The notes under the pieces: model-generated | Database searches by the model: none | Seen by the model: only the letters and a program-made list of their open reading frames with translations | Told to the model about the DNA's origin: nothing | Shown here: piece by piece, positions 17,411-26,851 of the stretch | How positions within the stretch are numbered: position 1 is the first letter of the stretch | Layout of the letters: every line of letters begins with the position of its first letter | NCBI GenBank assembly: GCA_035253825.1 | Contig: DATFBM010000037.1 | Span: forward strand, 4,734 to 68,733 | Reading direction: 5' to 3' | Source of the DNA: JACCTH01 sp035253825 | GTDB taxonomy: Bacteria > Actinomycetota > Acidimicrobiia > Spongiisociales > ZC4RG35 | Length of the DNA stretch: 64,000 nt | Program-made: the position numbers and the translations under genes

Positions 17411-18555
17411 TCCTGCCTGATCCAAACCGACGCTGACGCCGGCTGGACGGTTCGGGTTACGACGCCGGTCAATCCCCCAGTAAGCGATCGCAGCTCGACC
17501 TGATTACGCAGCCGGGCGGCAAAAGACGCCACCACTTGCTCGGCGTCGTATCGAGCGCGGTTGAAGCGACGGTCCACCGTGTCCTGTAACCGTCGCCGGG
17601 CGGGATTGAACATCGCCGCTACTGCGAGGGTCGAGCCCGCCACCGCCAAATCGCTCTCTCCGGGGAGTACCGCTCTGAGAAGGAACACGGCTCCCGAATA
17701 GACCATTGCCGACAATCCAATCACCAGGCCATAACTCACCGTCCGCGAGACAAGACGGTCGATGGCATAAAGGCGGTAGCGAAGGATGGCCACTCCGATG
17801 GCAATTGGAATGAACAAGATGAAAAGGCTTACGACCCAGGTCCCCGGCTGGTAGAGGCGGGGCACGAACAAACGGAATACGACCTCAATGATGACGATGA
17901 CTAATCCGTTGAGAGCGCTGGCGTAGACCACCCACTTCAACTGCAGCCGGCTTTCGCCTGTGGCCTTATGGAAGCGGATGATGATCGAGATCACCACCAG
18001 CAAGGCAGAAACTTGCAAAAACAGGTAGCTGGCAAACTGGAGAGCGGTGGTCAGCGCATCAAGCGTCGCGATCTCGAGCGGGTTCGAAAAGCCGGTCACG
18101 TCGGAAGGGCCGAAGAAGAAGCCCAGGAACGAAAGCACCGCTCCAGTCCAGAGCCCGATCACCGCCACACGCCACCGCGGCGAGAGCAGATGACCGTCGG
18201 GAAAGATTGCCAGGGCATGAAATAGCGCCGCGATGGGAATCATCCACATCCACGATGGAGCCAAGGAGCCGATGATGCCCAGAGGAGTCGTCGACCTCCC
18301 ACTCAGCATTACCCCCACCCGATAAAACACTTCCAGGGCGGCCGACCCGATCCCTGCTACCTGGAGCAGCCTTCCGATCGGGTTCTCAGGTCGTGAGCGA
18401 TCGACGACGTAGCCGATGATGGCGAATCCGGCTCCCCAGGCGAGCGGCGCTCCCGGCGCCCCCCAGGCGCCGGGCGACGAATGGCCGGCGAACAACAACA
18501 GCGCCGCCGGAACAGCGAAAACCGACGTCAGGACCACCAGTACCAACCGCATCAC
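17407..18555 (-). CDS. Multi-pass membrane protein resembling the sensor half of actinobacterial kinases
   Basis: 382 residues with 8-9 hydrophobic segments over residues 1-300. A cytosolic tail follows (FNPARRRLQDTVDRRFNRARYDAEQVVASFAARLRN... in overlapping pieces, ending with QPASASVWIR). This tail is the linker usually found between the membrane module and GAF/kinase or cyclase domains in actinobacterial sensors. Here the protein stops right after the linker, with no output domain. It overlaps the upstream transporter/cNMP gene by 4 bp (ATGA), so the two are probably made together and may work together. Exact role unknown. Confidence 0.7.
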   Translation of the reverse strand: MMRLVLVVLTSVFAVPAALLLFAGHSSPGAWGAPGAPLAWGAGFAIIGYVVDRSRPENPIGRLLQVAGIGSAALEVFYRVGVMLSGRSTTPLGIIGSLAPSWMWMIPIAALFHALAIFPDGHLLSPRWRVAVIGLWTGAVLSFLGFFFGPSDVTGFSNPLEIATLDALTTALQFASYLFLQVSALLVVISIIIRFHKATGESRLQLKWVVYASALNGLVIVIIEVVFRLFVPRLYQPGTWVVSLFILFIPIAIGVAILRYRLYAIDRLVSRTVSYGLVIGLSAMVYSGAVFLLRAVLPGESDLAVAGSTLAVAAMFNPARRRLQDTVDRRFNRARYDAEQVVASFAARLRNQVELRSLTGGLTGVVTRTVQPASASVWIRQD

Positions 18556-21449
18556 TCTGCCACGACCCCCATCGTGCCTAGTCGCTCGGCCAAGGTAGCC
18601 AGCATCGCCATGGCCACTTCTGGCCGCTCCTCGAGAATTCCTTGGAGCTCGGACGCCCCGAGGACGAGGCCCCGCACTCCATCGTCGCCAGCAACCACAT
18701 CGGCCGAGCGTGTTGCACGTCGCAGAAAGGCAAGCTCACCAACGAGCTCGCCTGCTCCATAGCATCGAATCTGGTTCCGACCGTGTCTGATCTCGACCTC
18801 GCCTGAGGCGATGACGAGAACTTCGTTGCCGACATCACCTTCGTGATAGATGAATTCGTTGGCCTCATAGCAGCGCTCGACCGCCACCTGTGCAATCTTC
18901 TCGAGGTCCTCGGGGTCGACGTCTGAGAACATCGCTACCCGTTGCAGGGCAAGCACCTGGTCGAGCGGAGTGAGAAGGTGGGTCTCGTGCATGTCGGCGG
19001 TCCATCTTGCTACGGGCGCGGAAACCCTCGAGTCATCCTTGCTTGCGCTGATGTCTGCGAGGACCCGAATCGCCAGATTCCGAATCCATCCATCGAAGTC
19101 GTTGGTCAGTTCCTGCAGACTTGCTTCCGGATCCGGCACCTCGAATGGTTCGGACTCCTCGAGCAACGCGATCAATCCCCGCACCGCGATATTGCCGTGG
19201 AACGAGTCCAAAGCCTCCAAGGAATAAGCGCGGATGTCGGGATCCTGCGACCAGACCCCGCGCCGCACCCAGGGCATCTCGAGAAGCCGGGGATCCCGGA
19301 AGGCGAGAAGCGCCCAGCGCTCCAGGCGTCGCTGCCGCATGACCAGGACACGGCGGAGGTAATCGAGGGCCGGCGTTGAGGTGAGGCCGGCAAGGGCGAG
19401 TTGGTGGCGGCGCAGAAACCGCGCTCGTTCAACCTCACCGGCGATCCAGCCTTCGAGTCGCTCCGTCCCCAGGCCGGCATCGGTCACGGCCACCAACGCT
19501 GCCTCCGACGCTCTTACGGACCCTTGCCCGAGCACGTCGATCAGCGTTTCCACCGACGTCGATGCCAGGCTTGAAGCTGCCGCCGCCCGCACCCTGATCG
19601 ATGAATCGTCGAGCAGATCGGCAAGGGTTCGAGCGCTGTCGGATCTCATGGCCATTGCTTGCGCGGCCGCGGCCCGCACCCCCCGGTCGGGGTGAATGGC
19701 GAATTCACCGAGCGGGCTCGTGGAGAGCGAAGGCTTGTGAGCCAGCGCCTGCAAGGCGGCGGTCAGCTGTGATGCGTCACCCGAGGCCAGCATGGCCTCG
19801 ATGACGCTTCGAGCTCCCTCGCTTTCGACCATGGTCGCCGCCTTTGATCGAACAACGGGGTCCGGATCCGCCAGCACCGAATCGGCGTCTTTTCCGAGGC
19901 CCTCTCCGTGTTGGCTGAGCCAGGTGAGCGCAGACTTGCGCACGCGGCTCGACGGATCGGAGAGCATTGACCTGGCCACGTCGACTGAGGCAAGTGTCTC
20001 CAGCGCGGCTGCCCGCACACCCGGGTCCGGGTCGACCAATCGAGAAGACAATTGCTCGCGAGCGGAGTCGCCCTGCAGGCGACTCAAGGTTCGGAGAGCC
20101 AGAAGCCTGGCGCCGGGCTCGGGATCCCCGAGGGTCTTGACCAGCGCGGCGACTCCCTCGGCGTCCAGAGTGGGTTTCTGCGCGCTTGGTAGCGGGGCCG
20201 CGAACACATCGACCATCCCCTGCTTCACCGCCATCGCCAGCGCATTGGTGTAGGTCGGTCGCATTCGCACCACCAGCAGCAATGTCACCAGCGCCAGCAT
20301 GAAGCCGATGGCGCTGCTCGCATCTGGCGACAGGGTGCTGGCGGCGATCAAGAGCCCACCGGACGCCATGGTCCCCAGCTGAGTTGGAACACCATTGATG
20401 AATGCCATGACCTGGCTTCGGCGGCGCCCCGGGATCACATTGAATAGGGCACTCCACGCGGTCCCTCCGACCGCATTGACGGCCACCCACTGCACCGCCC
20501 GAACGATGCTCGCCGACAGGAGCCCGAAGGAAATCAGCCACGACCCGAACCCGAATACGTAGACCAACGGAACCACGAGGAGCGTGGCAACGACGCCAAT
20601 GTGGGCGAACGATCGATTGACTAGGAAAAACGAGGCCAAGAACGTCAAAGCGGTGGCCGCGGCTGAGAAGAGACCGAGAAAGCCGGCCACCTCGGCCTCG
20701 CTCGAAAACGAATCGGCGACGACGGCGCTGAACGGAAAGGAAACGAGAAAGAAGAGCACGGAGAAAGCACCGGCGGTCCAAGACATCAGCTTGAGGAGAG
20801 GAGTCGTCCGGGTGAAGGCCCAGCCCGATCGCAGGTCATCCAGGACTCCCGTCGGGGGCGCCGAGTCTGAACGCCAGTAGAACCGGGTTATGCGGGTGGT
20901 CACGATCAACGCGCTGGCCATTAGCAAACCGGCGTGGACCAAAAGCAGGTTCTCAGTGCCGATGGCGCTGGCCAAAGGCCCCGTGACAAGATTGCCGACG
21001 ATCCCGCCACCAATCCCGGCAGTGGCAAACAGGGGAAAGAGCCGCTTGGCCTGACGGGTTGTGCAAATCTCGCCCGCCGCATTCCACATGGCCGTGTACG
21101 AGAGAAGAATCGCGATTTGGGCTCCGAGCCAGATAGCGACGTAAACCCCTCGCGAACCCGTGGCAACTCCAACGCGTTCGAGCAGCACCATTCCCGAAAG
21201 CCCTGCCAGGAGGGGACCCAGCCAGCGGGCGGCTCCCCGGCGTCCGAGGCCGACGGTATAGCCCAGGGTGGCGAGCATCAGCACCGGCCCTGCCGCGAGG
21301 ATCATCAGGGGAAGGTGATTAACTCCAAACCGCAGAAAGAAAAGCGTGTCGGCGGTGTTTGCACCCAACCCGTGGCCGGCCTGAGTGACAGCGAAGAGAC
21401 CGGCCATCCACGCGACCATGCGGCCTTCGCCCGCCCTGATATCGACCAT
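18552..21449 (-). CDS. NTT/MFS-like transporter fused to HEAT repeats and a cyclic-nucleotide-binding domain
   Basis: A 965-residue three-part protein. Residues 1-420 contain about 12 transmembrane helices in the style of the NTT/MFS nucleotide-transporter superfamily. Residues 430-780 are alpha-helical HEAT-like repeats, with recurring DPDPGVRAAALETLA, SSRVRKSALTWL and DSSIRVRAAAASSLA units. Residues 815-950 are a cNMP-binding domain: NEFIYHEGDVGNEVLVIASGEVEI, then GELAFLRRATRSADVVA, close to the phosphate-binding cassette. The Arg of RATRSA is in the usual ligand position. It lies 9 bp after dinB and overlaps the next membrane gene. Nucleotide transport is inferred from fold only; a regulated exchanger or sensor is equally possible. 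Confidence 0.8.
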   Translation of the reverse strand: MVDIRAGEGRMVAWMAGLFAVTQAGHGLGANTADTLFFLRFGVNHLPLMILAAGPVLMLATLGYTVGLGRRGAARWLGPLLAGLSGMVLLERVGVATGSRGVYVAIWLGAQIAILLSYTAMWNAAGEICTTRQAKRLFPLFATAGIGGGIVGNLVTGPLASAIGTENLLLVHAGLLMASALIVTTRITRFYWRSDSAPPTGVLDDLRSGWAFTRTTPLLKLMSWTAGAFSVLFFLVSFPFSAVVADSFSSEAEVAGFLGLFSAAATALTFLASFFLVNRSFAHIGVVATLLVVPLVYVFGFGSWLISFGLLSASIVRAVQWVAVNAVGGTAWSALFNVIPGRRRSQVMAFINGVPTQLGTMASGGLLIAASTLSPDASSAIGFMLALVTLLLVVRMRPTYTNALAMAVKQGMVDVFAAPLPSAQKPTLDAEGVAALVKTLGDPEPGARLLALRTLSRLQGDSAREQLSSRLVDPDPGVRAAALETLASVDVARSMLSDPSSRVRKSALTWLSQHGEGLGKDADSVLADPDPVVRSKAATMVESEGARSVIEAMLASGDASQLTAALQALAHKPSLSTSPLGEFAIHPDRGVRAAAAQAMAMRSDSARTLADLLDDSSIRVRAAAASSLASTSVETLIDVLGQGSVRASEAALVAVTDAGLGTERLEGWIAGEVERARFLRRHQLALAGLTSTPALDYLRRVLVMRQRRLERWALLAFRDPRLLEMPWVRRGVWSQDPDIRAYSLEALDSFHGNIAVRGLIALLEESEPFEVPDPEASLQELTNDFDGWIRNLAIRVLADISASKDDSRVSAPVARWTADMHETHLLTPLDQVLALQRVAMFSDVDPEDLEKIAQVAVERCYEANEFIYHEGDVGNEVLVIASGEVEIRHGRNQIRCYGAGELVGELAFLRRATRSADVVAGDDGVRGLVLGASELQGILEERPEVAMAMLATLAERLGTMGVVAE

Positions 21450-21458
21450 GCGGCGAGA

Positions 21459-22673
21459 CTACGGCCCGGTTGGGCCCGGATCAGGCAAGAGCGGAAACTC
21501 CCAACTCTCGTCCGAGCTGAGCAACACAGCTCTAGTGATGGCCTTGTTGCCGAAGCGCGATCGCAACTCGTCGATCGCGAGATCGAGTTCGGTCCGGTAA
21601 TGCTTGTCAAATGGCAGCGCCAGTTGAACCGCGTCGTCGTCATCGAGATTGGCGATGGCCACCCCTAGGAGTGTTATCCCACGCTTCTCGATCACTGGCG
21701 TCGCCTCGGCCAGCAATTCGCGAGCAGCCCGCAAAATCGTCTCAGTGTTGGAGGTGGGCATGGTGAGTGTTTGGGATCGGGTGCCTCGCGAGAAATCCTC
21801 GAAGCGGAGCCTCAGCACCACCGTACGTCCCACCCGATCGCCGGCACGTAAACGACGGCTGATTCGATCAACCAGGCCAACCAGAATGGCTTCCAAATCC
21901 TCCGCCGTCTTTGGAGTTCGACCGAAGGCGCGCTGCGAACCAACACTCCGTCGACGGCGGCCAACATGGACCCGCCGCGGGTCCCGGTTGTGAGCGAGCG
22001 CATGTAGATGGTGACCGGCGGCGGGGCCGAGCAGAGTGACGAGCCATTTCGCCGGCAATGACGCCACTTCACCAACGGAAACGACGCCGGCGTTGTGGAG
22101 CTTGGCCGCCGTCACCGGGCCCACTCCCCACAGGCGCTCCACGGGCAGGGGATGAAGGAAGGCAATCTCCTCCTCGGGCGGCACCACCAGCAAGCCATCG
22201 GGTTTGGCTACGGCGCTTGCCACCTTGGCCAGAAACTTGGTCCGGGCGACACCGACCGTGATGGGCAGGCCGACTTCCTGCCGCACCTGGTCGCGCAAGC
22301 GCATGGCGATCTCGGTCGGCGTTCCGGAAACGCGGCGAAGCCCGCCGACATCGAGAAACGCCTCGTCGATCGACAGCCCCTCGACCATCGGGGTGGTGTT
22401 CTCGAACACTTCGAAAACGGCCTTGCTGGCCTCGACGTAGGCAGAGAAGCGAGGCTCGACCACAATCGCCTGCGGACAGACCTCTCGCGCCTGCCGACCG
22501 CCCATCGGGGTGTAGACCCCGTAGGCCTTGGCCTCATAACTGGCGGCGAGGACCACTCCGCCGCCAACTACTACCGGTTTGCCCCTCAGGGCAGGGTTGT
22601 CCCTTTGTTCGACCGAGGCGAAGAACGAGTCGAGGTCGGCATGGAGGATGTGTGTCTGCTCCCTATCGAACAT
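21459..22673 (-). CDS. dinB: DNA polymerase IV (Y family)
   Basis: Translesion DNA polymerase. It has the palm motif HILHADLDSFFASVE (Asp13) and SIDEAFLDV with catalytic Asp103-Glu104, then the steric-gate region and helix-hairpin-helix segment (VERLWGVGPVTAAKLHNAG), and a little-finger domain. The ending does not show the usual beta-clamp motif, but VQLALPF near residue 365 could serve. 404 residues. No clear LexA/SOS box is visible upstream; it lies 38 bp after the VWA gene. Confidence 0.95.
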   Translation of the reverse strand: MFDREQTHILHADLDSFFASVEQRDNPALRGKPVVVGGGVVLAASYEAKAYGVYTPMGGRQAREVCPQAIVVEPRFSAYVEASKAVFEVFENTTPMVEGLSIDEAFLDVGGLRRVSGTPTEIAMRLRDQVRQEVGLPITVGVARTKFLAKVASAVAKPDGLLVVPPEEEIAFLHPLPVERLWGVGPVTAAKLHNAGVVSVGEVASLPAKWLVTLLGPAAGHHLHALAHNRDPRRVHVGRRRRSVGSQRAFGRTPKTAEDLEAILVGLVDRISRRLRAGDRVGRTVVLRLRFEDFSRGTRSQTLTMPTSNTETILRAARELLAEATPVIEKRGITLLGVAIANLDDDDAVQLALPFDKHYRTELDLAIDELRSRFGNKAITRAVLLSSDESWEFPLLPDPGPTGP

Positions 22674-22711
22674 GTGTTCGCAGGATAGAAGGCTTCCCCC
22701 TTTCGTGGTGA

Positions 22712-23680
22712 CTAGGGGAACCGGTTGAACCAGAAGGCCGACAGCGCGGCCCCGGTCAGCATCAAGACGCCGGCCCCGGCCGCAAAAAGATGGCTGAGCT
22801 CGCGGACTTCGGTCACGAAACCGACTTGCGATCCGATTTCCCGGTAGACCTCGGCCAGGTCCTCGGCCGTGGGTGCGTCGAAATATCGGCCTCCAGTTTG
22901 CTCGGCTATGAGGTGGAGAGTCTCCCGGTCGGGAGGGACGGGGACGGTCTGGACATTCCCCATCAAATCGACGTTGAGAACGGTCCCGCCATCCGTGCCC
23001 AGGGCGACGGCGTAGATCGGAATCCCGAAATCGCTGGCGAGCGCGGCCGCCTCGAGCGGTTCGTAAGTGCCATCCGTATTAGCGCCATCGGAGAGAAGGA
23101 GAATCGACAGGGGCGGCCTTTGCCCATCGGGTGCCGAGTCAACAGCACTCAGCCCCGTTTCCACTGAAAAAGCGATGGCATCGCCGAGAGCAGTCCGTCC
23201 GTCGGCTCGCAGGGTCGCAATGGCCTGCCGTAGAAGTTCGCGGTCAGTCGTGGCCGGAGAGAGCACTCTCGCCTCCGTCGAGAACTGAACCAATGCCACC
23301 TGGATCTCGTCAGGCAGTTGGTCGATCAGAAGGAGCGCTGACTTCTGAGCTGCAAACAGCCGGGACGGGTGGACGTCAAACGCCCCCATCGACCCTGAGG
23401 TGTCTGTTGCCAGGACAACTGTCGCTTGATTGCGAGCAGTCGTCACGGTTGCCTCGGGACGAGCCAGTGCAACGATCGACGTCGCCAGCGCCAGGAGGGT
23501 GAGGGCGGGAGGGATGTGCCTTCTCCATCCAGGCGTTGCCTCGACCAGATTCGCAAGCAGATCGACGTTGGTGAAACGGACGGCATAGCGATGCCGGCGG
23601 CGTTGCAGGAAGTAGTAGGCAACGATCAGAAGCGGAAGGAGCGTCAAACCGAATAGTGCCGCTGGCCACTGGAAGCTCAC
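22712..23680 (-). CDS. VWA-domain membrane protein (BatA-like)
   Basis: 322 residues, started at GTG 23680, which overlaps the DUF58 stop as GTGA. Two N-terminal hydrophobic helices (6-25 and 56-73) bracket an RRRHRYAVRFTN loop. The von Willebrand A domain follows, with an intact MIDAS motif DTSGS at 93-97, and the protein ends with a transmembrane helix near 300-318. In MoxR-DUF58-VWA systems the VWA partner is thought to work with the MoxR ATPase as a chaperone-like remodelling complex. Substrate unknown. Confidence 0.88.
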   Translation of the reverse strand: MSFQWPAALFGLTLLPLLIVAYYFLQRRRHRYAVRFTNVDLLANLVEATPGWRRHIPPALTLLALATSIVALARPEATVTTARNQATVVLATDTSGSMGAFDVHPSRLFAAQKSALLLIDQLPDEIQVALVQFSTEARVLSPATTDRELLRQAIATLRADGRTALGDAIAFSVETGLSAVDSAPDGQRPPLSILLLSDGANTDGTYEPLEAAALASDFGIPIYAVALGTDGGTVLNVDLMGNVQTVPVPPDRETLHLIAEQTGGRYFDAPTAEDLAEVYREIGSQVGFVTEVRELSHLFAAGAGVLMLTGAALSAFWFNRFP

Positions 23681-24606
23681 CACCCCCTCCGTTCCCGCCG
23701 CAGGAACGTCACCAGGGCTCGCAACCAATCGCCCGAGGTAGACAGGACAAGATGACGAACCCCAATCGAGGTGAACGCATCGGCCACCGACTGACGCTCT
23801 TTCTCGGCGGCGCTCACAAAGCGGCGCCTGATTATTTCGGAGGACGTGTCAACCCGCAGCTGTCGACCGGTTTCGGGATCAACCAAGACGATCTCACCGA
23901 CATCGGGGAGCTCGATTTCGCGGGGATCGGAGATCTCGATTGCTAAGACGTCATGCTTGTACGCCAGCGTGGCGAGCGGTCGATGCCAATCGTCTTGCCC
24001 ACGGAAGTCGCCAACGACGACCACCAGGCCTCGCTGACGGGCGATCGGAGCGAGCCGGGCGAGCGCCGAGCCAAGTGAAGTTGGACCTGCTGGTTCAAGC
24101 TTCGGTTCGGTCTCAGTGGCAGCGAGGACACTACGTAGGCCCGAGCGGCCCGATCGGGGTGGAATTGTCATCAGGTGGGCCGATCCGTAGGTCATAACGG
24201 CCAGACGCCCTCCTCGGCGCGAGGCGAGATGGCCCATCGCAACGGCGACTCCCTCGGCCACATCCCACTTCCGTCGCTCGCCGGTTCCGAATCCCATCGA
24301 AGGGGAGGTGTCGAGGACGAGCCAGGTCTGAAGGCTCTTCTCGGCAATGTCGACCCGCACATGCGGTTGATTGGTGCGAGCAGTGACCTTCCATTCGATT
24401 CGCCTGACGTCATCGCCGGGCTGATAGGGGCGGACGGCCGTCAACTCGGTGCCGATGCCCTGGGAATTCGATCTCTGCTCGCCCGGCAGGAGACCTTCAA
24501 TTTTGCGAGCCACTTTGATCTCGAGTGCCTGCAGGACCGCCTCCGGAACCGGTCCGGGACCCGGACGACTGCGGGTCCGGCGGCGCCCGAAGGCGACGAC
24601 GGTCAC
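23677..24606 (-). CDS. DUF58 protein of a MoxR-VWA system
   Basis: 309 residues. It includes the DUF58 core GDDVRRIEWKVTARTNQPHVRV and a VWA-like motif VLDTSPSMGFG at roughly 97-107. GTG start overlaps the moxR stop (GTGA) and its own stop overlaps the VWA gene (GTGA), so three genes are translationally coupled. DUF58 proteins are regular partners of MoxR ATPases; the biochemical role is not settled. Confidence 0.9.
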   Translation of the reverse strand: MTVVAFGRRRTRSRPGPGPVPEAVLQALEIKVARKIEGLLPGEQRSNSQGIGTELTAVRPYQPGDDVRRIEWKVTARTNQPHVRVDIAEKSLQTWLVLDTSPSMGFGTGERRKWDVAEGVAVAMGHLASRRGGRLAVMTYGSAHLMTIPPRSGRSGLRSVLAATETEPKLEPAGPTSLGSALARLAPIARQRGLVVVVGDFRGQDDWHRPLATLAYKHDVLAIEISDPREIELPDVGEIVLVDPETGRQLRVDTSSEIIRRRFVSAAEKERQSVADAFTSIGVRHLVLSTSGDWLRALVTFLRRERRGW

Positions 24607-25619
24607 GCGGTGTCTCGGGCTAGCTCTATATCCGGCGCCGGCACGGCTGCAACGACGGCATCGATGATCGAGTCGGGGGTGATCTGCTCTGCCAGTGCCT
24701 GATAGGTAAGAACGAGGCGATGCCGCAAGACATCCTGAGCCAGGTCCTTTACGTCCTGGGGAAGGGCGTAGCCCCGTCCTCGCAACAGGGCGAGGGCTCG
24801 GGCAGCGTGGACCAAATTGATCGGTCCCCGGGGACTCGACCCATACGCAACATATGGGGCGAGACGATCAAGTCCTACCTCGGTGAGATTTCGCGTTGCC
24901 GTCGCCAGGTCAACCGCGAATCGAGCAATCGCCGGATCGACATAGACCTCGGCGGTGAGCCGCTGAAGCTCGAAGAGCTCGCCCGGGGTGAGGACCTGAC
25001 GAACATCCGGCTCCGGCTTGAGGGCACGCTCGACAACGGTGACCTCTTCGCTGACCTGCGGATAACCCACGACCACTTTCAGCATGAAACGATCGACTTG
25101 TGCTTCCGGAAGGGGATAGGTCCCATCGGATTCGATCGGGTTCTGGGTAGCCATCACCAGGAAAGGAGCCGGAACCACATGGGTCTCTTCGCCGATGGTC
25201 ACCTGCTTTTCTTGCATCACCTCGAGCAGCGCCGACTGCACCTTGGCCGGTGCCCGATTGATCTCATCGGCGAGGAGAAAGTTGCAGAACACTGGCCCCA
25301 GCTCGGTGTCGAATCTCTCCGCACCGGGCTTGTAAATCCGCGTGCCGATCAGATCGGAAGGAACAAGATCGGGGGTGAATTGGATCCGGCGGAAAGTGCC
25401 GCCCAGGACTCGGGCCACGGTCTTGATGGTCAGGGTCTTAGCCAGGCCGGGCACACCTTCGATCAACAAATGACCGCCGGCCAGCAGTGACACGAGGACT
25501 CGCTCCAGCATCGCGTCCTGTCCGGCGATGACCCGCTTGATCTCGTAGAGGGCGAGTTCCATCCGGTTTCTCACCTCTGACTCCAAGAACGCCGGACGGT
25601 TCTCCACTCCAGTGGGCAT
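24603..25619 (-). CDS. MoxR-family AAA+ ATPase
   Basis: 338 residues. Walker A GVPGLAKT at 55-62, Walker B FLLADEINRAPAKVQSALLE, sensor 1 VMATQNPIE and PLPEAQVDRFMLK are all in place, followed by the C-terminal lid. MoxR ATPases assemble as hexamers and are proposed to mature or remodel protein complexes with VWA partners; the DUF58 and VWA genes follow immediately. ATG start. The 149-bp gap to ddl holds a strong hairpin that may separate this operon from ddl. Confidence 0.93.
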   Translation of the reverse strand: MPTGVENRPAFLESEVRNRMELALYEIKRVIAGQDAMLERVLVSLLAGGHLLIEGVPGLAKTLTIKTVARVLGGTFRRIQFTPDLVPSDLIGTRIYKPGAERFDTELGPVFCNFLLADEINRAPAKVQSALLEVMQEKQVTIGEETHVVPAPFLVMATQNPIESDGTYPLPEAQVDRFMLKVVVGYPQVSEEVTVVERALKPEPDVRQVLTPGELFELQRLTAEVYVDPAIARFAVDLATATRNLTEVGLDRLAPYVAYGSSPRGPINLVHAARALALLRGRGYALPQDVKDLAQDVLRHRLVLTYQALAEQITPDSIIDAVVAAVPAPDIELARDTA

Positions 25620-25721
25620 TCTGACCGGAAAAGAGCCCTACCCGCGCAGAAATTGCAGCGACCCGTTCAAAGGAGATCGAAAGCGCTAGCTACTTGGGAA
25701 GGGGTCGGAGCCCAACGCCTC

Positions 25722-25770
25722 GAACTGTGAGGATTTACGCGGCCTCAGACCGCGTAAATCCTCACAGTTC
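25722..25770 (-). terminator. Perfect 21-bp inverted repeat between ddl and moxR
   Basis: Arms at 25722-25742 and 25750-25770 are exact complements with a 7-nt loop. The right arm covers the last bases of ddl. No T-run follows on either strand. It probably terminates or stabilises the murF-ddl transcript. One arm ends in GCGTAAATC, similar to the stem at 1414-1451. Confidence 0.7.
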
Positions 25771-26833
25771 ACCCGAGCTTGCTCGCGATCGCCCCGGCAT
25801 TTCGCAATGCGGTGCCATCGGCGCCGGACACCGAGAAAGTTCGCACTGGGCCAGACAAAGCCTCATCGAGCATGTCAGTGAACAGTTGGCGACGCGAAAT
25901 TGGCGGGTCGATCCAGAGGTAGGCCGCCATCGAGCCGGGAATGGTGTTGACCTCGTTGACCCAGAGCTCGCCATCGCGCTCGAGAAAATCGATTCGACAG
26001 ACGCCGCGCAACCCGGCAGCCACCGTCACCCGGCGGGACAGCTCGGCGATCTCGGAGCTCAGCTCAGCGGAAATACGAGCCGGCAACTCGCGACCCGAAC
26101 CGACCTCGCCCCCCCACGCCAGATACTTCTGGCTGTAGCTATAGATCCCCGAGCCGCTCCGGATCGGTGCCTCGATCGCAGACAGCTCCACCCGGGGCCA
26201 AGTTCGGACTGCGAGCTGGAGATCGCGACTTTCGCTCAAGAAGGGCTCCGCCACTCCCCCATTTACATAGAAAGGAGAAGTCCGCACCAGCGCCAGAGCT
26301 GATGCCCAATCCTCCACCACCTCGATCCCGATCGACGACCCTCCAAAACGGGGCTTGACGATGTACGGCCCGTCGACGCGCCCGCCGCCCTCGATGACCA
26401 ACGAGCGCTCCAGCGTGGGCAGACCGGAGGCGGCCATCGCCGCCCCGAAGGCGAGCTTGTCCATCCCCAGGGCGGAGGCCGCCTGGCCAGGACCGGTGTA
26501 GCGCAGACCGGCGAGGTCGAAGATGCCTTGCAGGGTCCCATCCTCACCCGGTCCCCCATGACAGCAATTGAGCACTGCCGAAACCGGGATCGGACGGCGG
26601 GAAACAAAGCCTTGCCCGAGGGAAGGAATCAGCTGCACCGGGCGTGACTTGCGTGGCGGCCCGGCAACGAAATCGACTGCTTCGGCGTCGGGAGAGACCT
26701 GAAACCATTCCCCGCTCTTGCTCCAGTAGAAAGCCTCAACGTCCGCCAATGCGTGACAGGCCTGGAGTCCGGTCAGGATCGAGATGTCGTGTTCGTCGGA
26801 GGGTCCTCCGAAGACAACCGCGGGTCGGCTCAT
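25769..26833 (-). CDS. ddl: D-alanine--D-alanine ligase
   Basis: ATP-grasp ligase that makes the D-Ala-D-Ala dipeptide for peptidoglycan. N-terminal VVFGGPSDEHDISILTG and CCHGGPGEDGTLQGIFDLAGLRYTG are the substrate loops. The ATP-grasp lysine stretch YIVKPRFGGSSIGI and the metal site RIDFLERDGELWVNEVNTIPGSM are intact. 354 residues is normal. It lies 18 bp after the MurF-like gene, so ligase and its user are in one operon. Confidence 0.95.
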   Translation of the reverse strand: MSRPAVVFGGPSDEHDISILTGLQACHALADVEAFYWSKSGEWFQVSPDAEAVDFVAGPPRKSRPVQLIPSLGQGFVSRRPIPVSAVLNCCHGGPGEDGTLQGIFDLAGLRYTGPGQAASALGMDKLAFGAAMAASGLPTLERSLVIEGGGRVDGPYIVKPRFGGSSIGIEVVEDWASALALVRTSPFYVNGGVAEPFLSESRDLQLAVRTWPRVELSAIEAPIRSGSGIYSYSQKYLAWGGEVGSGRELPARISAELSSEIAELSRRVTVAAGLRGVCRIDFLERDGELWVNEVNTIPGSMAAYLWIDPPISRRQLFTDMLDEALSGPVRTFSVSGADGTALRNAGAIASKLG

Positions 26834-26851
26834 CGGTTATGGCCAGTTCGG

